NCBI GenBank assembly: GCA_902494765.1
Contig: CABUUK010000035.1
Location: 1 to 25,794 of the forward strand
Direction: 5' to 3'
Length of the DNA: 25,794 nucleotides
Origin: an uncultured Collinsella sp.
Lineage (GTDB): Bacteria; Actinomycetota; Coriobacteriia; Coriobacteriales; Coriobacteriaceae
The notes under the pieces are model-generated. The model was not told the DNA's origin. It searched no databases and was given only the letters and a program-made list of their open reading frames with translations. Shown piece by piece: positions 1 to 7,208 of the stretch. The translations under genes and the position numbers were made by a program. How positions within the stretch are numbered: the first letter of the stretch is position 1; every line of letters begins with the position of its first letter.

Positions 1-458
1 AAAAGTAACAGATTGAATGAAGATGCGCGCGGCGGGGGCGAGGCGAATGGCTGAGCGGTATCGATACGCGGGTTCAACGGCATCACATTGACCACATAGA
101 TTTTTAACTTGCATTTCTAACAGTTAAGGAGACGGGTGCTTTCCAGCACACTCCTTCGATGATGCCTTCCGCTAGTTGCTATGCCGGTTTCAGCCAACAA
201 AGAATGTGCCCGGGCGCTCAGGTTCACCGTTAGCGTTGGCAACATATGAGATGATGCACACGCGCAACAAAAACGTGTACATCACCCTCCAAAACCGACA
301 TTTTTCGACATGTTTGGAGGCTGATGTACATAAATGTGAGTTCCCGCCCCGCCAACAACACCCTCCACATGTCTGGACTCTCTATGGCTTCGCTGGATAG
401 ACATCGCCGGAACGGGTATAGTATCGAAAGTTTTGTCGTTAACCAGCGGGGGAGTCCT
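1..458. other. Gene-free leader region
   Basis: No convincing coding sequence was found on either strand before the GTG at 459. The open frames here either run antisense to the phosphatidyltransferase gene or lack a ribosome-binding site. Two hairpins are present: a small one (AAGGAG 126-131 with CTCCTT 151-156, and inside it GTGCT 136-140 with AGCAC 145-149), and a large one at 276-330 listed separately. A TATAGT at 417-422 could be the -10 box of the downstream gene, but no good -35 was seen. A tRNA-like stretch near 45-80 does not fold into a tRNA. Confidence 0.6.
276..330. repeat. 18-bp-arm inverted repeat (hairpin)
   Basis: The left arm 276-293 and right arm 313-330 are reverse complements over 18 positions with one mismatch (C285 against C321). 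The 19-nt loop contains a direct repeat of CGACAT on either side of a T-run. No T-tract follows on either strand, so it is not an obvious intrinsic terminator. It lies about 130 nt upstream of the phosphatidyltransferase start and just upstream of a possible -10 at 417. It could be a protein-binding site, an RNA leader structure or the remnant of a small mobile palindrome. Confidence 0.6.
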
Positions 459-1163
459 GTGGGCATCAAAAAGAAGATCAAAAAGGAGCTTATCGGCACT
501 TCCGATTACCCGTCGAATAAGATCTTTACGATCTCCAATTTCATCACCTTTACGCGCCTGATCCTCACCCTGGTATTTCTGTACCTGTTTGTGACGGATA
601 ACAACCGCGTCATCGCCATCGTTATCTACGCCGTTGCCGCCTCCACCGACTGGATGGACGGTCAGATCGCCCGCATGACTAAGACGGTCTCGTGGCTCGG
701 CAAGGTCATGGATCCCATTTGTGACCGTGCGCTGCTGTTCACCGGCGTACTTGGGCTGGTGGTCCGCGGAGAGCTGCCCATCTGGGTCTGCGTGCTCATT
801 ATTGGCCGCGACATCTATCTGGGCATCGGCACGCTTATCGTGCGTCATTATCACCGTCGCCCCATCGATGTCGTCTTTCCCGGAAAGATTGCCACTGCAC
901 TGCTCATGACCGGCTTCTCGCTCATGCTGCTCGGGTTCCCCGTTATTGACGGCCTGCACCTTTTACCTTCGACCCTCGCGGCCTTCCCGGGTCTCAACGG
1001 AAGCTCGGTGCCCCTCGGCATCTTCTTTGTATATGGCGGCGTGATCTTCTCCATGCTCACCGCTGTCATCTACTCCATTAAGGGCGGAGCGGCCATTAAA
1101 CAGGCTCTCGCGCATCCCGAGGATGAGGACATCGACTTTCTGAACCCTGAAATCGAAGACTGA
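459..1163 (+). CDS. CDP-alcohol phosphatidyltransferase (PgsA-like)
   Basis: This is an integral membrane enzyme that swaps CMP on a CDP-diacylglycerol-type donor for an alcohol acceptor, in phospholipid synthesis. The family signature is complete: D64, D67, G68, A71, R72, G81, D85 and D89 follow the D-x2-DG-x2-AR-x8-G-x3-D-x3-D pattern. Several hydrophobic segments surround it, and the C-terminus is acidic. The GTG at 459 was chosen because GGGGGAG sits just upstream (about 449-454) and the protein then begins with a Lys-rich amphipathic stretch; a longer in-frame start at 324 lies inside a hairpin and adds a non-family extension. At 234 residues it is longer than the second homologue at 21450-22088. 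It heads a group with the FHA and MerR genes, as pgsA2 lies near garA in mycobacteria. The alcohol substrate (glycerol phosphate, inositol phosphate or other) cannot be read from the sequence. Confidence 0.85.
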   Translation: MGIKKKIKKELIGTSDYPSNKIFTISNFITFTRLILTLVFLYLFVTDNNRVIAIVIYAVAASTDWMDGQIARMTKTVSWLGKVMDPICDRALLFTGVLGLVVRGELPIWVCVLIIGRDIYLGIGTLIVRHYHRRPIDVVFPGKIATALLMTGFSLMLLGFPVIDGLHLLPSTLAAFPGLNGSSVPLGIFFVYGGVIFSMLTAVIYSIKGGAAIKQALAHPEDEDIDFLNPEIED

Positions 1164-1229
1164 TTCGTTGGGGTATGATTACGTACGGTTCATTATTTGC
1201 GGCTCGTCCGCGATAAGTTAGGGGTTGTC

Positions 1230-1664
1230 ATGGACAACATGGTTAACAATATGCCTCAGAATGATAAGACTGCTGACGCTACCTGCGTATTCCGCGTGCC
1301 TTCAAGCGACGTCACCGTTCCCGACCTCATGGCCAACGTGCGCATCACCGCCCCCGTTCTGTCCATCGTCAAGGGTCCGCAGACTGGTGCCGCCTTTGAG
1401 CTCGAGGACGACGTGACCACCATCGGCCGCGATCCTGCGAACGGCATTTTCCTCAATGACATGACTGTTTCGCGCAGCCACGCGCGCATTATTCGCGAGG
1501 GCCTTGGCGCTCGCATCGAGGACCTGGGTTCGCTCAATGGCACCTGGGTCGACGGTGCCATCGTCAACGCGGCCCCGCTGCACGACGGCTCTTCCGTCCA
1601 GATCGGTACGTTTACGCTCATCTACCACGAGAGCACGCCGGAGCGCATCGAAACCGGTGAGTAG
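1230..1664 (+). CDS. FHA-domain protein, GarA/OdhI-like
   Basis: This is a 144-residue phosphothreonine-binding protein. The FHA fold spans roughly residues 45-135 and carries the usual motifs: IGRDPAN, then SRSHARI, then LGSLNGTWVDG. The short N-terminal tail contains ATCVFR (T18), which resembles the ETTSVFR phospho-switch of mycobacterial GarA and corynebacterial OdhI; those proteins, when unphosphorylated, restrain 2-oxoglutarate-consuming enzymes. The ATG at 1230 has AGGGG about 5 nt upstream; an in-frame TTG at 1197 lacks a good ribosome site. It ends with TAG only 3 nt before the MerR gene, so the two are surely cotranscribed. The GarA-like role is inferred from the tail motif, size and neighbour. 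Confidence 0.85.
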   Translation: MDNMVNNMPQNDKTADATCVFRVPSSDVTVPDLMANVRITAPVLSIVKGPQTGAAFELEDDVTTIGRDPANGIFLNDMTVSRSHARIIREGLGARIEDLGSLNGTWVDGAIVNAAPLHDGSSVQIGTFTLIYHESTPERIETGE

Positions 1665-1667
1665 GGC

Positions 1668-2546
1668 ATGGCCGAACGCAACTATCTGAGTATCGGCCAA
1701 GTCGTCAACCTTCTTCGAGGCGCATACCCCGATCTTTCGAACTCAAAAATTAGATTTCTAGAGGATGAGGGGCTCATTACCCCTCATCGTACGCCTAAGG
1801 GATACCGTCAGTACTCCAAGGAGGACGTTGATCGCCTGGAGGTCATTCTGCACTTGCAGAAGACTCGCTACATGCCGCTCAACGTGATTAAGCAGCGCTT
1901 GGAAAACGCCACGGACCTGTCAACGCTCGCCTACGAGGTGGGCTTGCTGTCCGATGTTCCGCTCAAGACGGAGCCCAAGGAGACTAAGCAAAAGCTGCAT
2001 CCCATCGAGACCATTCCCGATATGCTGGGCGTCGAGATTTCGTTTATCCGCTCGCTCGCCGAGAACGACCTCATTCGCATCATCAAGAGTCCGCAGAATC
2101 GCGAGCTTGTCGATGGCCGCGATTTTCCGATCATCCGCTACTGCTCTGAGCTGTCACGCTTCCATATCGAGCCGCGCAACCTGCGTCAGTACGTGTCTTC
2201 CGCGAACCGCGAGTCCTCGATGTTTGAGCAGGTGCTCGTGAGCATGCTCGGAATGGACACCTCCGATGACGAGCGCGACGCCAAGCTCGAGCGTGCGTTT
2301 AAGAAGCTTCACGACCTGACGGAGGGCGTGCACACCGCGCTGCTCAAGAACCGCGTTTTTGAGTCGCTCAACGCCGTGGTCGAAGACGCCGACATCGATG
2401 CACTCGATGAGGAAATCACTCGCTCCGAGTCCACCAAGGCCAAAAACGAAGAGACAGTCGCGCCGGCTTCACACGAGGATTCTCTCGTAAAGCCGCTCAA
2501 GGTCGTCGCCCCTTCGCAATCCGGCACCGTCACCGCGGGCAAGTAA
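1668..2546 (+). CDS. MerR-family transcriptional regulator, FtsR-like
   Basis: This is a 292-residue DNA-binding regulator. Residues about 8-75 form a MerR-type winged helix: SIGQVVNLL, then SKIRFLEDEGLI, then GYRQYSKEDVDRL. The middle (about residues 100-230) looks like a helical sensing or dimerisation region with no Cys cluster for metals, and the last 50 residues are acidic and probably disordered. The arrangement FHA gene followed 3 nt later by this MerR gene matches the actinobacterial garA-Rv1828 / odhI-ftsR neighbourhood, where the MerR protein (FtsR in Corynebacterium) affects cell-division gene expression. It is longer than the typical family member of about 240-250 residues. The FtsR-like function is inferred from synteny and the helix-turn-helix, not from a visible target site. 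Confidence 0.82.
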   Translation: MAERNYLSIGQVVNLLRGAYPDLSNSKIRFLEDEGLITPHRTPKGYRQYSKEDVDRLEVILHLQKTRYMPLNVIKQRLENATDLSTLAYEVGLLSDVPLKTEPKETKQKLHPIETIPDMLGVEISFIRSLAENDLIRIIKSPQNRELVDGRDFPIIRYCSELSRFHIEPRNLRQYVSSANRESSMFEQVLVSMLGMDTSDDERDAKLERAFKKLHDLTEGVHTALLKNRVFESLNAVVEDADIDALDEEITRSESTKAKNEETVAPASHEDSLVKPLKVVAPSQSGTVTAGK

Positions 2547-2586
2547 CAGCTGCCGCTTATCCGGCAACCCATTGAAAGGTCATGCA

Positions 2587-3117
2587 ATGTACGACTTCGA
2601 ATCTCAAATCGTCGACATCCCCGACTATCCCGAGCCCGGAGTCATCTTTAAAGACATCACGCCGCTCTTCGGCAATCCCGAGGCGCTCAAAGCCATGACC
2701 GATGCCCTCGCCGAGCACTTTGCCGGCATGGGAATCACCAAGGTCGTAGGTCCCGAGGCTCGCGGCTTTATGGTGGGCGTTCCCGTGGCCGTCGCTCTGG
2801 GCGCCGGCTTTGTTCCCGCACGTAAACCGGGCAAGCTGCCGCGCGAGACCGTAAGCCAGAGCTACGAGCTCGAGTACGGCACCGATTCAATTGAGATCCA
2901 TGCCGACGCTATCAGCTCTAAAGATACCGTGTTGATTCTGGACGACTTGGTCGCGACGGGCGGAACCGTCGAGGCAACAGGTAAACTGGTGCGAGATATG
3001 GGCGCAAAGCTTGTGGGCTACGGGTGTATCCTTGAGCTTGCGTTTCTCAACCCGCGCGAGAAGCTCACGTCGACTGACGACGATGTTGAGCTCTTTAGCC
3101 TGGTGACGGTGGACTAG
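2587..3117 (+). CDS. apt: Adenine phosphoribosyltransferase
   Basis: Converts adenine and PRPP to AMP in purine salvage, in the cytosol. The 176-residue product starts with the typical Apt opening (IPDYPEPGVIFKDITPLF) and carries the adenine-side segment VGPEARGF and the PRPP-binding loop VLILDDLVATGGT. Length and motifs are those of a complete enzyme. The ATG at 2587 has GAAAGG about 7 nt upstream; an upstream TTG at 2572 would overlap that ribosome site. It lies 40 nt after the MerR gene and 32 nt before the NlpC/P60 gene, so it may be read from the same transcript. Confidence 0.95.
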   Translation: MYDFESQIVDIPDYPEPGVIFKDITPLFGNPEALKAMTDALAEHFAGMGITKVVGPEARGFMVGVPVAVALGAGFVPARKPGKLPRETVSQSYELEYGTDSIEIHADAISSKDTVLILDDLVATGGTVEATGKLVRDMGAKLVGYGCILELAFLNPREKLTSTDDDVELFSLVTVD

Positions 3118-3149
3118 CCGTTACCCTTAGTTACTGGAAAGGAAGCTAC

Positions 3150-4277
3150 ATGCGCACAGCAAACACGCACAAAAACATGGCACGCTGCGCTGCTACGGCA
3201 ACCCTCGCTTGTGTTTTAGGCTTGGGCCTCGCGGCTCCTGCCTACGCCGATACCGCATCCGACCTTGCCGCTGCTCGTACGAAGCTCGAGCAGATCGGTA
3301 CCCAAACCCAGCAGATTTACGATGAGCTCGCCACGCAGACGCAGGCGCTCGATCAGACTGCTGGCGAGATCACGCAAAAGCAGCAGGAGATTGCTGACGG
3401 TCAGGCCAAGCTCTCGACCTATGTCGCCGGCGAGTACAAGACCGGCGGTCTGAGCCTGCTTCAGGTTCTAACGGGCGTTGACGACCTGAGCGATATGCTC
3501 AACCGTCTGTTCTACTACGGCAAAGTCTCCGATAAGCAAGCTCAGACCATTCAAGAGGTCAAGGAGCTTAAGCAGCAGCTCACCGATAAGCAGTCCGAGC
3601 AGGAAAAGAACGTCGCAGCCACGCAAAAGAAGGTCGACGAGCTTAACGCCCAGCAGGCTGAAGCCCAGAACGTCGTAAACTCCCTGGATTCGCAGCTGCA
3701 AGCCGAGCTTGCCGCAGAGGCCGAGGCCAACGCCGCGCTGCAGGCCGGCATCAACGCCAGTACCGCCGAGAAGGCCACGGTGAGCAACGAGACTGCCGGT
3801 ACGACCGAGAACACCAACAACGGTGGCCAGACCAGCAATAATAACAACCAGGGCGGCAACACTCCGGCTCCTACGCCGGCACCTGCTCCGACGCCGCAGC
3901 CCTCTACGCCTGCCCCGGCTCCGACGCCTTCTGCTCCGAGCCAGTCAGTCGATGGCGGTTCTGTTGTCTCGCGTGCATACAGCAAGCTTGGTTGCGCTTA
4001 TTCCTGGGGCGGAATTGGCCCGAACAGCTTCGACTGCTCTGGTTTTGTTAGTTATTGCCTCACTGGTCGCTATTGCCGCCTGGGCACCACGGGTACCTTT
4101 ATGGGCTGGACGCGTGTGTCCGATCCGCAGCCCGGTGACGTTGTGGTCAACTCGTACCATACCGGCATTTACATCGGTGGTGGTCAGATGATTCATGCTT
4201 CCGACTACAACACGGGTGTTATCATCAGCTCCGTTGCCGCCGGCATGAACAATAACTATATCTTCGTGCGTTACTAA
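3150..4277 (+). CDS. Secreted NlpC/P60 peptidoglycan endopeptidase with coiled coil
   Basis: Probable secreted cell-wall hydrolase cleaving stem peptides. Residues 1-33 form a signal peptide (basic start, hydrophobic core, cleavage after AYA). Residues about 34-205 are a long Gln/Lys/Glu-rich coiled coil, as in RipA- and PcsB-type hydrolases. Residues about 206-262 are an Asn/Gly then Pro/Ala/Thr linker. The C-terminal NlpC/P60 domain (about 265-375) has the catalytic Cys296 in DCSG, His337 in SYHTG and a third polar residue, His349 in IHASD. GGAAAGGAAG precedes the ATG. The coiled coil usually acts as a regulatory or docking module in this family. A strong terminator follows the gene. Confidence 0.92.
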   Translation: MRTANTHKNMARCAATATLACVLGLGLAAPAYADTASDLAAARTKLEQIGTQTQQIYDELATQTQALDQTAGEITQKQQEIADGQAKLSTYVAGEYKTGGLSLLQVLTGVDDLSDMLNRLFYYGKVSDKQAQTIQEVKELKQQLTDKQSEQEKNVAATQKKVDELNAQQAEAQNVVNSLDSQLQAELAAEAEANAALQAGINASTAEKATVSNETAGTTENTNNGGQTSNNNNQGGNTPAPTPAPAPTPQPSTPAPAPTPSAPSQSVDGGSVVSRAYSKLGCAYSWGGIGPNSFDCSGFVSYCLTGRYCRLGTTGTFMGWTRVSDPQPGDVVVNSYHTGIYIGGGQMIHASDYNTGVIISSVAAGMNNNYIFVRY

Positions 4278-4300
4278 GTCATCTTACACGGCGTGTGAAT

Positions 4301-4342
4301 GTGGACCTCGTGGCTTTAAGTCGCGAGGTCCATTCTTTTTTT
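4301..4342 (+). terminator. Rho-independent terminator after the NlpC/P60 gene
   Basis: GGACCTCG (4303-4310) pairs with CGAGGTCC (4324-4331), followed by ATTCTTTTTTTCTC. It closes the 459-4277 gene group. Confidence 0.85.
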
Positions 4343-4355
4343 CTCTCTCATCTTA

Positions 4356-4390
4356 GACGGCTATCTAGTATTCAAAACTAGATAGCCGTC
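4356..4390. promoter_or_regulatory. Palindromic operator candidate upstream of degV
   Basis: The 14-nt arms 4356-4369 and 4377-4390 are perfect reverse complements with a 7-nt loop. No T-run follows, so it is unlikely to be a terminator. It sits just upstream of the -10 TATAAT at 4411-4416 and overlaps or abuts the -35 position. The 12-mer CAAAACTAGATA (4373-4384) in it recurs on the other strand at 6036-6047, upstream of the DUF1836 regulator. This suggests a binding site for that regulator; the assignment is inference. Confidence 0.6.
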
Positions 4391-4410
4391 CATTCGGTTT
4401 GCAAGAAGGC

Positions 4411-4416
4411 TATAAT
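4411..4416 (+). promoter_or_regulatory. -10 box of degV
   Basis: A perfect TATAAT lies 30 nt before the degV ATG. The -35 position (about 4388-4393) is a poor match to TTGACA and lies at the edge of the palindrome 4356-4390, consistent with a regulated promoter. Confidence 0.55.
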
Positions 4417-4445
4417 TGTTGATGAACAATTAGAAAGGACCCTCT

Positions 4446-5312
4446 ATGAGCTGGGCACTTATCTCCGATTCAAGCTGCAACCTCCGCGATTGGCAACCGA
4501 CCGCGCCCTATACCACCTTTGCATTTGCGCCCCTCAAAATTCGAGTGGGGGAGCGTGAATTCGTCGATGACCTTTCGCTCGATGTTCATGAGCTCAACTG
4601 CGCTGTTCAGGCGGAGACGAACGCTTCTTCGAGCGCTTGTCCCAGCGTAGGGGAGTGGGCCGAGCTCTTCAAATTGGCAGACAAGACCATCTGCATGCCG
4701 ATCTCTGAGGGTGTGTCGGGCAGCTACAACGCGGCAGCCACTGCTCGCGATATGGTTCTTGCCGAGGAGCCCGACCGACAGATTCATCTAGTCAATTCAC
4801 GCGCAGCTGGCGGCAAAATGGACCTCATTTTCTTGCTGTTCGACCGCTATCTTGCAGACAATCCGAATGTCTCATTCGAGGATGCTTGCGCATACTTCGA
4901 TAGCCTTGAACAGAACAGCAAAATCCTCTTCAGTTTGTGCAATTACGAAAACCTCGCCAAAGCCGGACGTATCCCTAAGGCAGCCGGCGTCATTGCCAAC
5001 AAGCTCAATATCCGCATTTTGGGCACGGCGAGTGAGGCCGGTAAAATCGAACTCGTGGGGCACACGCGTGGCGAAAAGAAGATGCTCAACAAGATCATCG
5101 ACACTATGGAATCCGAGGGCTTTACGGGCGGTGAGGTCATCATCGATCACGTTGAGAACGAAGCTGGAGCCCAAGCGCTTACTGATCGCATTGTCGAACA
5201 TTGGCCCGGCTCCAAGACCATCATCATGCCCTGCAACGGCCTGGATTCCTATTACGCCGAGATGCACGGCCTGATCATCGGCTACGGCATGGGCGTAGCT
5301 TCGGGCAAATAA
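4446..5312 (+). CDS. DegV-family fatty-acid-binding protein
   Basis: A 288-residue cytosolic protein of the DegV family, which binds fatty acids and in Gram-positives supplies them to the FakA kinase for acyl-phosphate formation. Family features are visible: the opening ALISDSSCNL, the Ser/Thr-rich stretch TNASSSACPSVGEW, the PISEGVSGSYNAA loop that contacts lipid, and a C-terminal sub-domain ending in IIGYGMGVASG. AGAAAGGACC provides the ribosome site. No fakA is in the window, so the binding protein stands alone here. It is convergent with the DUF1836 gene and shares an upstream motif with it, suggesting regulation by that protein. Confidence 0.9.
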   Translation: MSWALISDSSCNLRDWQPTAPYTTFAFAPLKIRVGEREFVDDLSLDVHELNCAVQAETNASSSACPSVGEWAELFKLADKTICMPISEGVSGSYNAAATARDMVLAEEPDRQIHLVNSRAAGGKMDLIFLLFDRYLADNPNVSFEDACAYFDSLEQNSKILFSLCNYENLAKAGRIPKAAGVIANKLNIRILGTASEAGKIELVGHTRGEKKMLNKIIDTMESEGFTGGEVIIDHVENEAGAQALTDRIVEHWPGSKTIIMPCNGLDSYYAEMHGLIIGYGMGVASGK

Positions 5313-5329
5313 AGTCCAACCAAGCAAAA

Positions 5330-5375
5330 AAACGGGCGGGACAAAGCGACAGATGGCTCTTTGTCCCGCCCGTTT
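5330..5375. terminator. Bidirectional terminator between degV and the DUF1836 gene
   Basis: A perfect 17-bp stem (5330-5346 with 5359-5375) has an A-run to its left and TTTT to its right, so it can stop transcription from both convergent genes. Confidence 0.92.
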
Positions 5376-5385
5376 TATACGTCGG

Positions 5386-5997
5386 CTAGCTATTAAACCC
5401 GTTGAACTTGAGATAGCTCATCAGGTACGCTTTCGAAACAAAGGATGAAACCGCGCTGCGCACAAGCAGCGACTCACGCGTTACCTGATGCGCCGTATCG
5501 GGAACCGGCGTCTGCTCGACAGAAAACGCCGAACGAATCGATGCCTCGAGCTGATCGACCACATAGTCGAAGGCCGTCGGGGCATCGTAGCTCAAACGCT
5601 GAATGTTAAAGAGCGCCTGCACCGCAGCAATAGGTAGCACCTGCTTAAAGATGCAGATAGCGATCAGGCGGGCAATCTGCTCGCGACCATACTGCTTTTT
5701 GACCGGAGCAGGCACCAGACCGACCTTCACGTAGTTATTGATCATCGATGGCGTAATGACAGGCTGCTCAACGCAAATAGACAGCGGCTCCATCCACAGC
5801 GCAACATACTCAATGACCTGGTCGCGGTAGAGCGTCACATTGGGCAACTGGTCATAGCGCGGCAGACTCAACGTATTGAGTTTGCGCACGATATCGGACT
5901 GAATAAATGCATCGGGCAGCACAGTGGGCTGAATATCCTCAGGCATAATGCTGACCGACGAATCGGACATCGGAATAACGCGTTTGGCGTGGTTCAT
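5386..5997 (-). CDS. DUF1836-domain putative transcriptional regulator
   Basis: A 203-residue protein with the DUF1836 signature: TPSMINNYVKVGLVPAP, then KKQYGREQIARLIAICIFKQVL, roughly residues 80-125. This is a MerR-like winged-helix arrangement, and the family includes a described Bacillus repressor (YkrK, as I recall). The N-terminal 70 residues include LPRYDQLPNVTLYRDQVIEYV, also typical of the family. GGAGG lies 7 nt before the ATG. Its own upstream region (6017-6060) holds an inverted repeat and the 12-mer seen in the degV palindrome, pointing to autoregulation and joint control of degV. The ligand and true targets are unknown. Confidence 0.8.
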   Translation of the reverse strand: MNHAKRVIPMSDSSVSIMPEDIQPTVLPDAFIQSDIVRKLNTLSLPRYDQLPNVTLYRDQVIEYVALWMEPLSICVEQPVITPSMINNYVKVGLVPAPVKKQYGREQIARLIAICIFKQVLPIAAVQALFNIQRLSYDAPTAFDYVVDQLEASIRSAFSVEQTPVPDTAHQVTRESLLVRSAVSSFVSKAYLMSYLKFNGFNS

Positions 5998-6016
5998 AAG
6001 GATCCTCCGTTCATTA

Positions 6017-6060
6017 GCTATATTGTATTCTAGGTTATCTAGTTTTGCATACTATATAGC
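6017..6060 (-). promoter_or_regulatory. Upstream regulatory region of the DUF1836 gene
   Basis: This AT-rich block lies 20 nt before the start codon. It contains GCTATAT (6017-6023) and its reverse complement ATATAGC (6054-6060), a minus-strand TACAAT (6022-6027) as a likely -10, two TCTAG words 9 nt apart, and the complement of CAAAACTAGATA at 6036-6047. That 12-mer is shared with the palindrome upstream of degV. Confidence 0.5.
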
Positions 6061-6070
6061 AGGAAAGTAA

Positions 6071-6110
6071 AAGTGGTTGGACAGCACATTGATGCACCGT
6101 CCAACCACTT
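6071..6110 (-). terminator. Terminator downstream of trxB
   Basis: A perfect 12-bp stem (6071-6082 with 6099-6110). Read on the minus strand it is followed by TTTACTTTCC, and it lies 42 nt after the trxB stop. The right flank TTTGTTTT would also allow use on the plus strand. Confidence 0.85.
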
Positions 6111-6152
6111 TGTTTTAAAGATAGCAACCTTACATAAGATATATTATCGTAC

Positions 6153-7091
6153 TTATCCACGAAGAAATGCGTATGCGCTGGTTGCCGCTATGGCTCCATC
6201 AGAAACGGCGGTCACAACCTGGCGTAAACGCTTGGAACGGATATCGCCAGCGGCAAATAGACCTGGCGTGCGGGTCGCCATAGATTCATCAGTTAGAATG
6301 CCGCCATCAGGCGCCAAATCGACGAGATGCTCAACAAGCTCGGTATGGGGTTGCGTGCCGGCAAAGACAAAAATGCCAAACGAGCCAGGCTCAAATGACT
6401 CGGAATGAATTTCCCCGGATGCATTGTCCTTAAAGGCGATCGTCGTTGGCATCGCTTCACCAGAAAGTTCAACAATACTAGTTTGGTACCTAACTGTAAT
6501 ATTGTCCTTTTCGAGTACTTTCTGAACAACACCATCAGGTGCACGGAACTGATCGCGACGCAGGACGATGGTCACGCTGCTGGCGATTTCTGACAAGAAC
6601 AGGGCTTCCTCACAGGCAGCATTGCCGCCGCCAATGACAAAAACCTGCTTGCCACGGAAGAACATGCCGTCACATGTTGCGCAATATGAAACGCCACGAC
6701 CGCGATACGTATCCTCGCCAGCAAAACCTGCCGGACGCGGCGTGGCGCCCATGCACGCAATGACGCTCTTAGCCTCCGTGTCGCCCATATCATGATGAAC
6801 GGTAAACAGTGCGGAATCAGCATCATAATCGATGCCCGTTACCATACTCCATTCAACCTGCGCACCCAGGCCTTCTGCATGCTGCTGAAAACGCTCGCCG
6901 AGTTCGGCGCCACTCAAGAGCGGAATGCCCGGATAGTTCTCGACTTCATTGGTCGTGGCGATCTGTCCGCCCGACATGCCCTGTTCAATCACGGTCGTCG
7001 TTAGGTTGGAGCGCGCCGCATAAATGGCCGCAGCATAGCCCGCAGGGCCGCCACCGATAATCGCAACATCGATCGGCTGATCGGTAGTCAT
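6153..7091 (-). CDS. trxB: Thioredoxin reductase
   Basis: An FAD enzyme that uses NADPH to reduce thioredoxin. Of 312 residues, the FAD-binding GGGPAG is at 13-18, the redox-active C137-A-T-C140 pair is inside the NADPH domain, the nucleotide loop GGGNAA is at 154-159, and a C-terminal FAD segment GLFAAGDIR is present. The length is standard. The ATG at 7091 is preceded by a perfect AGGAGG 7 nt away; an in-frame ATG at 7166 would add 25 residues before the FAD domain and ignore that site. No thioredoxin gene is adjacent. It is divergent from the glycosyltransferase gene, with about 117 nt between the start codons. Confidence 0.95.
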   Translation of the reverse strand: MTTDQPIDVAIIGGGPAGYAAAIYAARSNLTTTVIEQGMSGGQIATTNEVENYPGIPLLSGAELGERFQQHAEGLGAQVEWSMVTGIDYDADSALFTVHHDMGDTEAKSVIACMGATPRPAGFAGEDTYRGRGVSYCATCDGMFFRGKQVFVIGGGNAACEEALFLSEIASSVTIVLRRDQFRAPDGVVQKVLEKDNITVRYQTSIVELSGEAMPTTIAFKDNASGEIHSESFEPGSFGIFVFAGTQPHTELVEHLVDLAPDGGILTDESMATRTPGLFAAGDIRSKRLRQVVTAVSDGAIAATSAYAFLRG

Positions 7092-7208
7092 GAAGAGACC
7101 TCCTGTCGAAAGATTGGCGTTCTTTGCGCTCATACCCAAATTTAGGCAAACGTGACACTCATGCACTACAATGATTCTTTGCGAAACAAAGATTAAGGGG
7201 AGTTATCT

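Noticed and set aside
30..90. tRNA-like stretch with GGCTGAGCGGT and GGTTCAA
   Set aside because: The words resemble a tRNA-Leu D arm and T arm, but spacing, anticodon arm and acceptor stem are missing.
324..458. N-terminal extension of the phosphatidyltransferase starting at ATG 324
   Set aside because: It starts inside a strong hairpin, has no ribosome site and no family-like residues; GTG 459 has a clear GGGGGAG.
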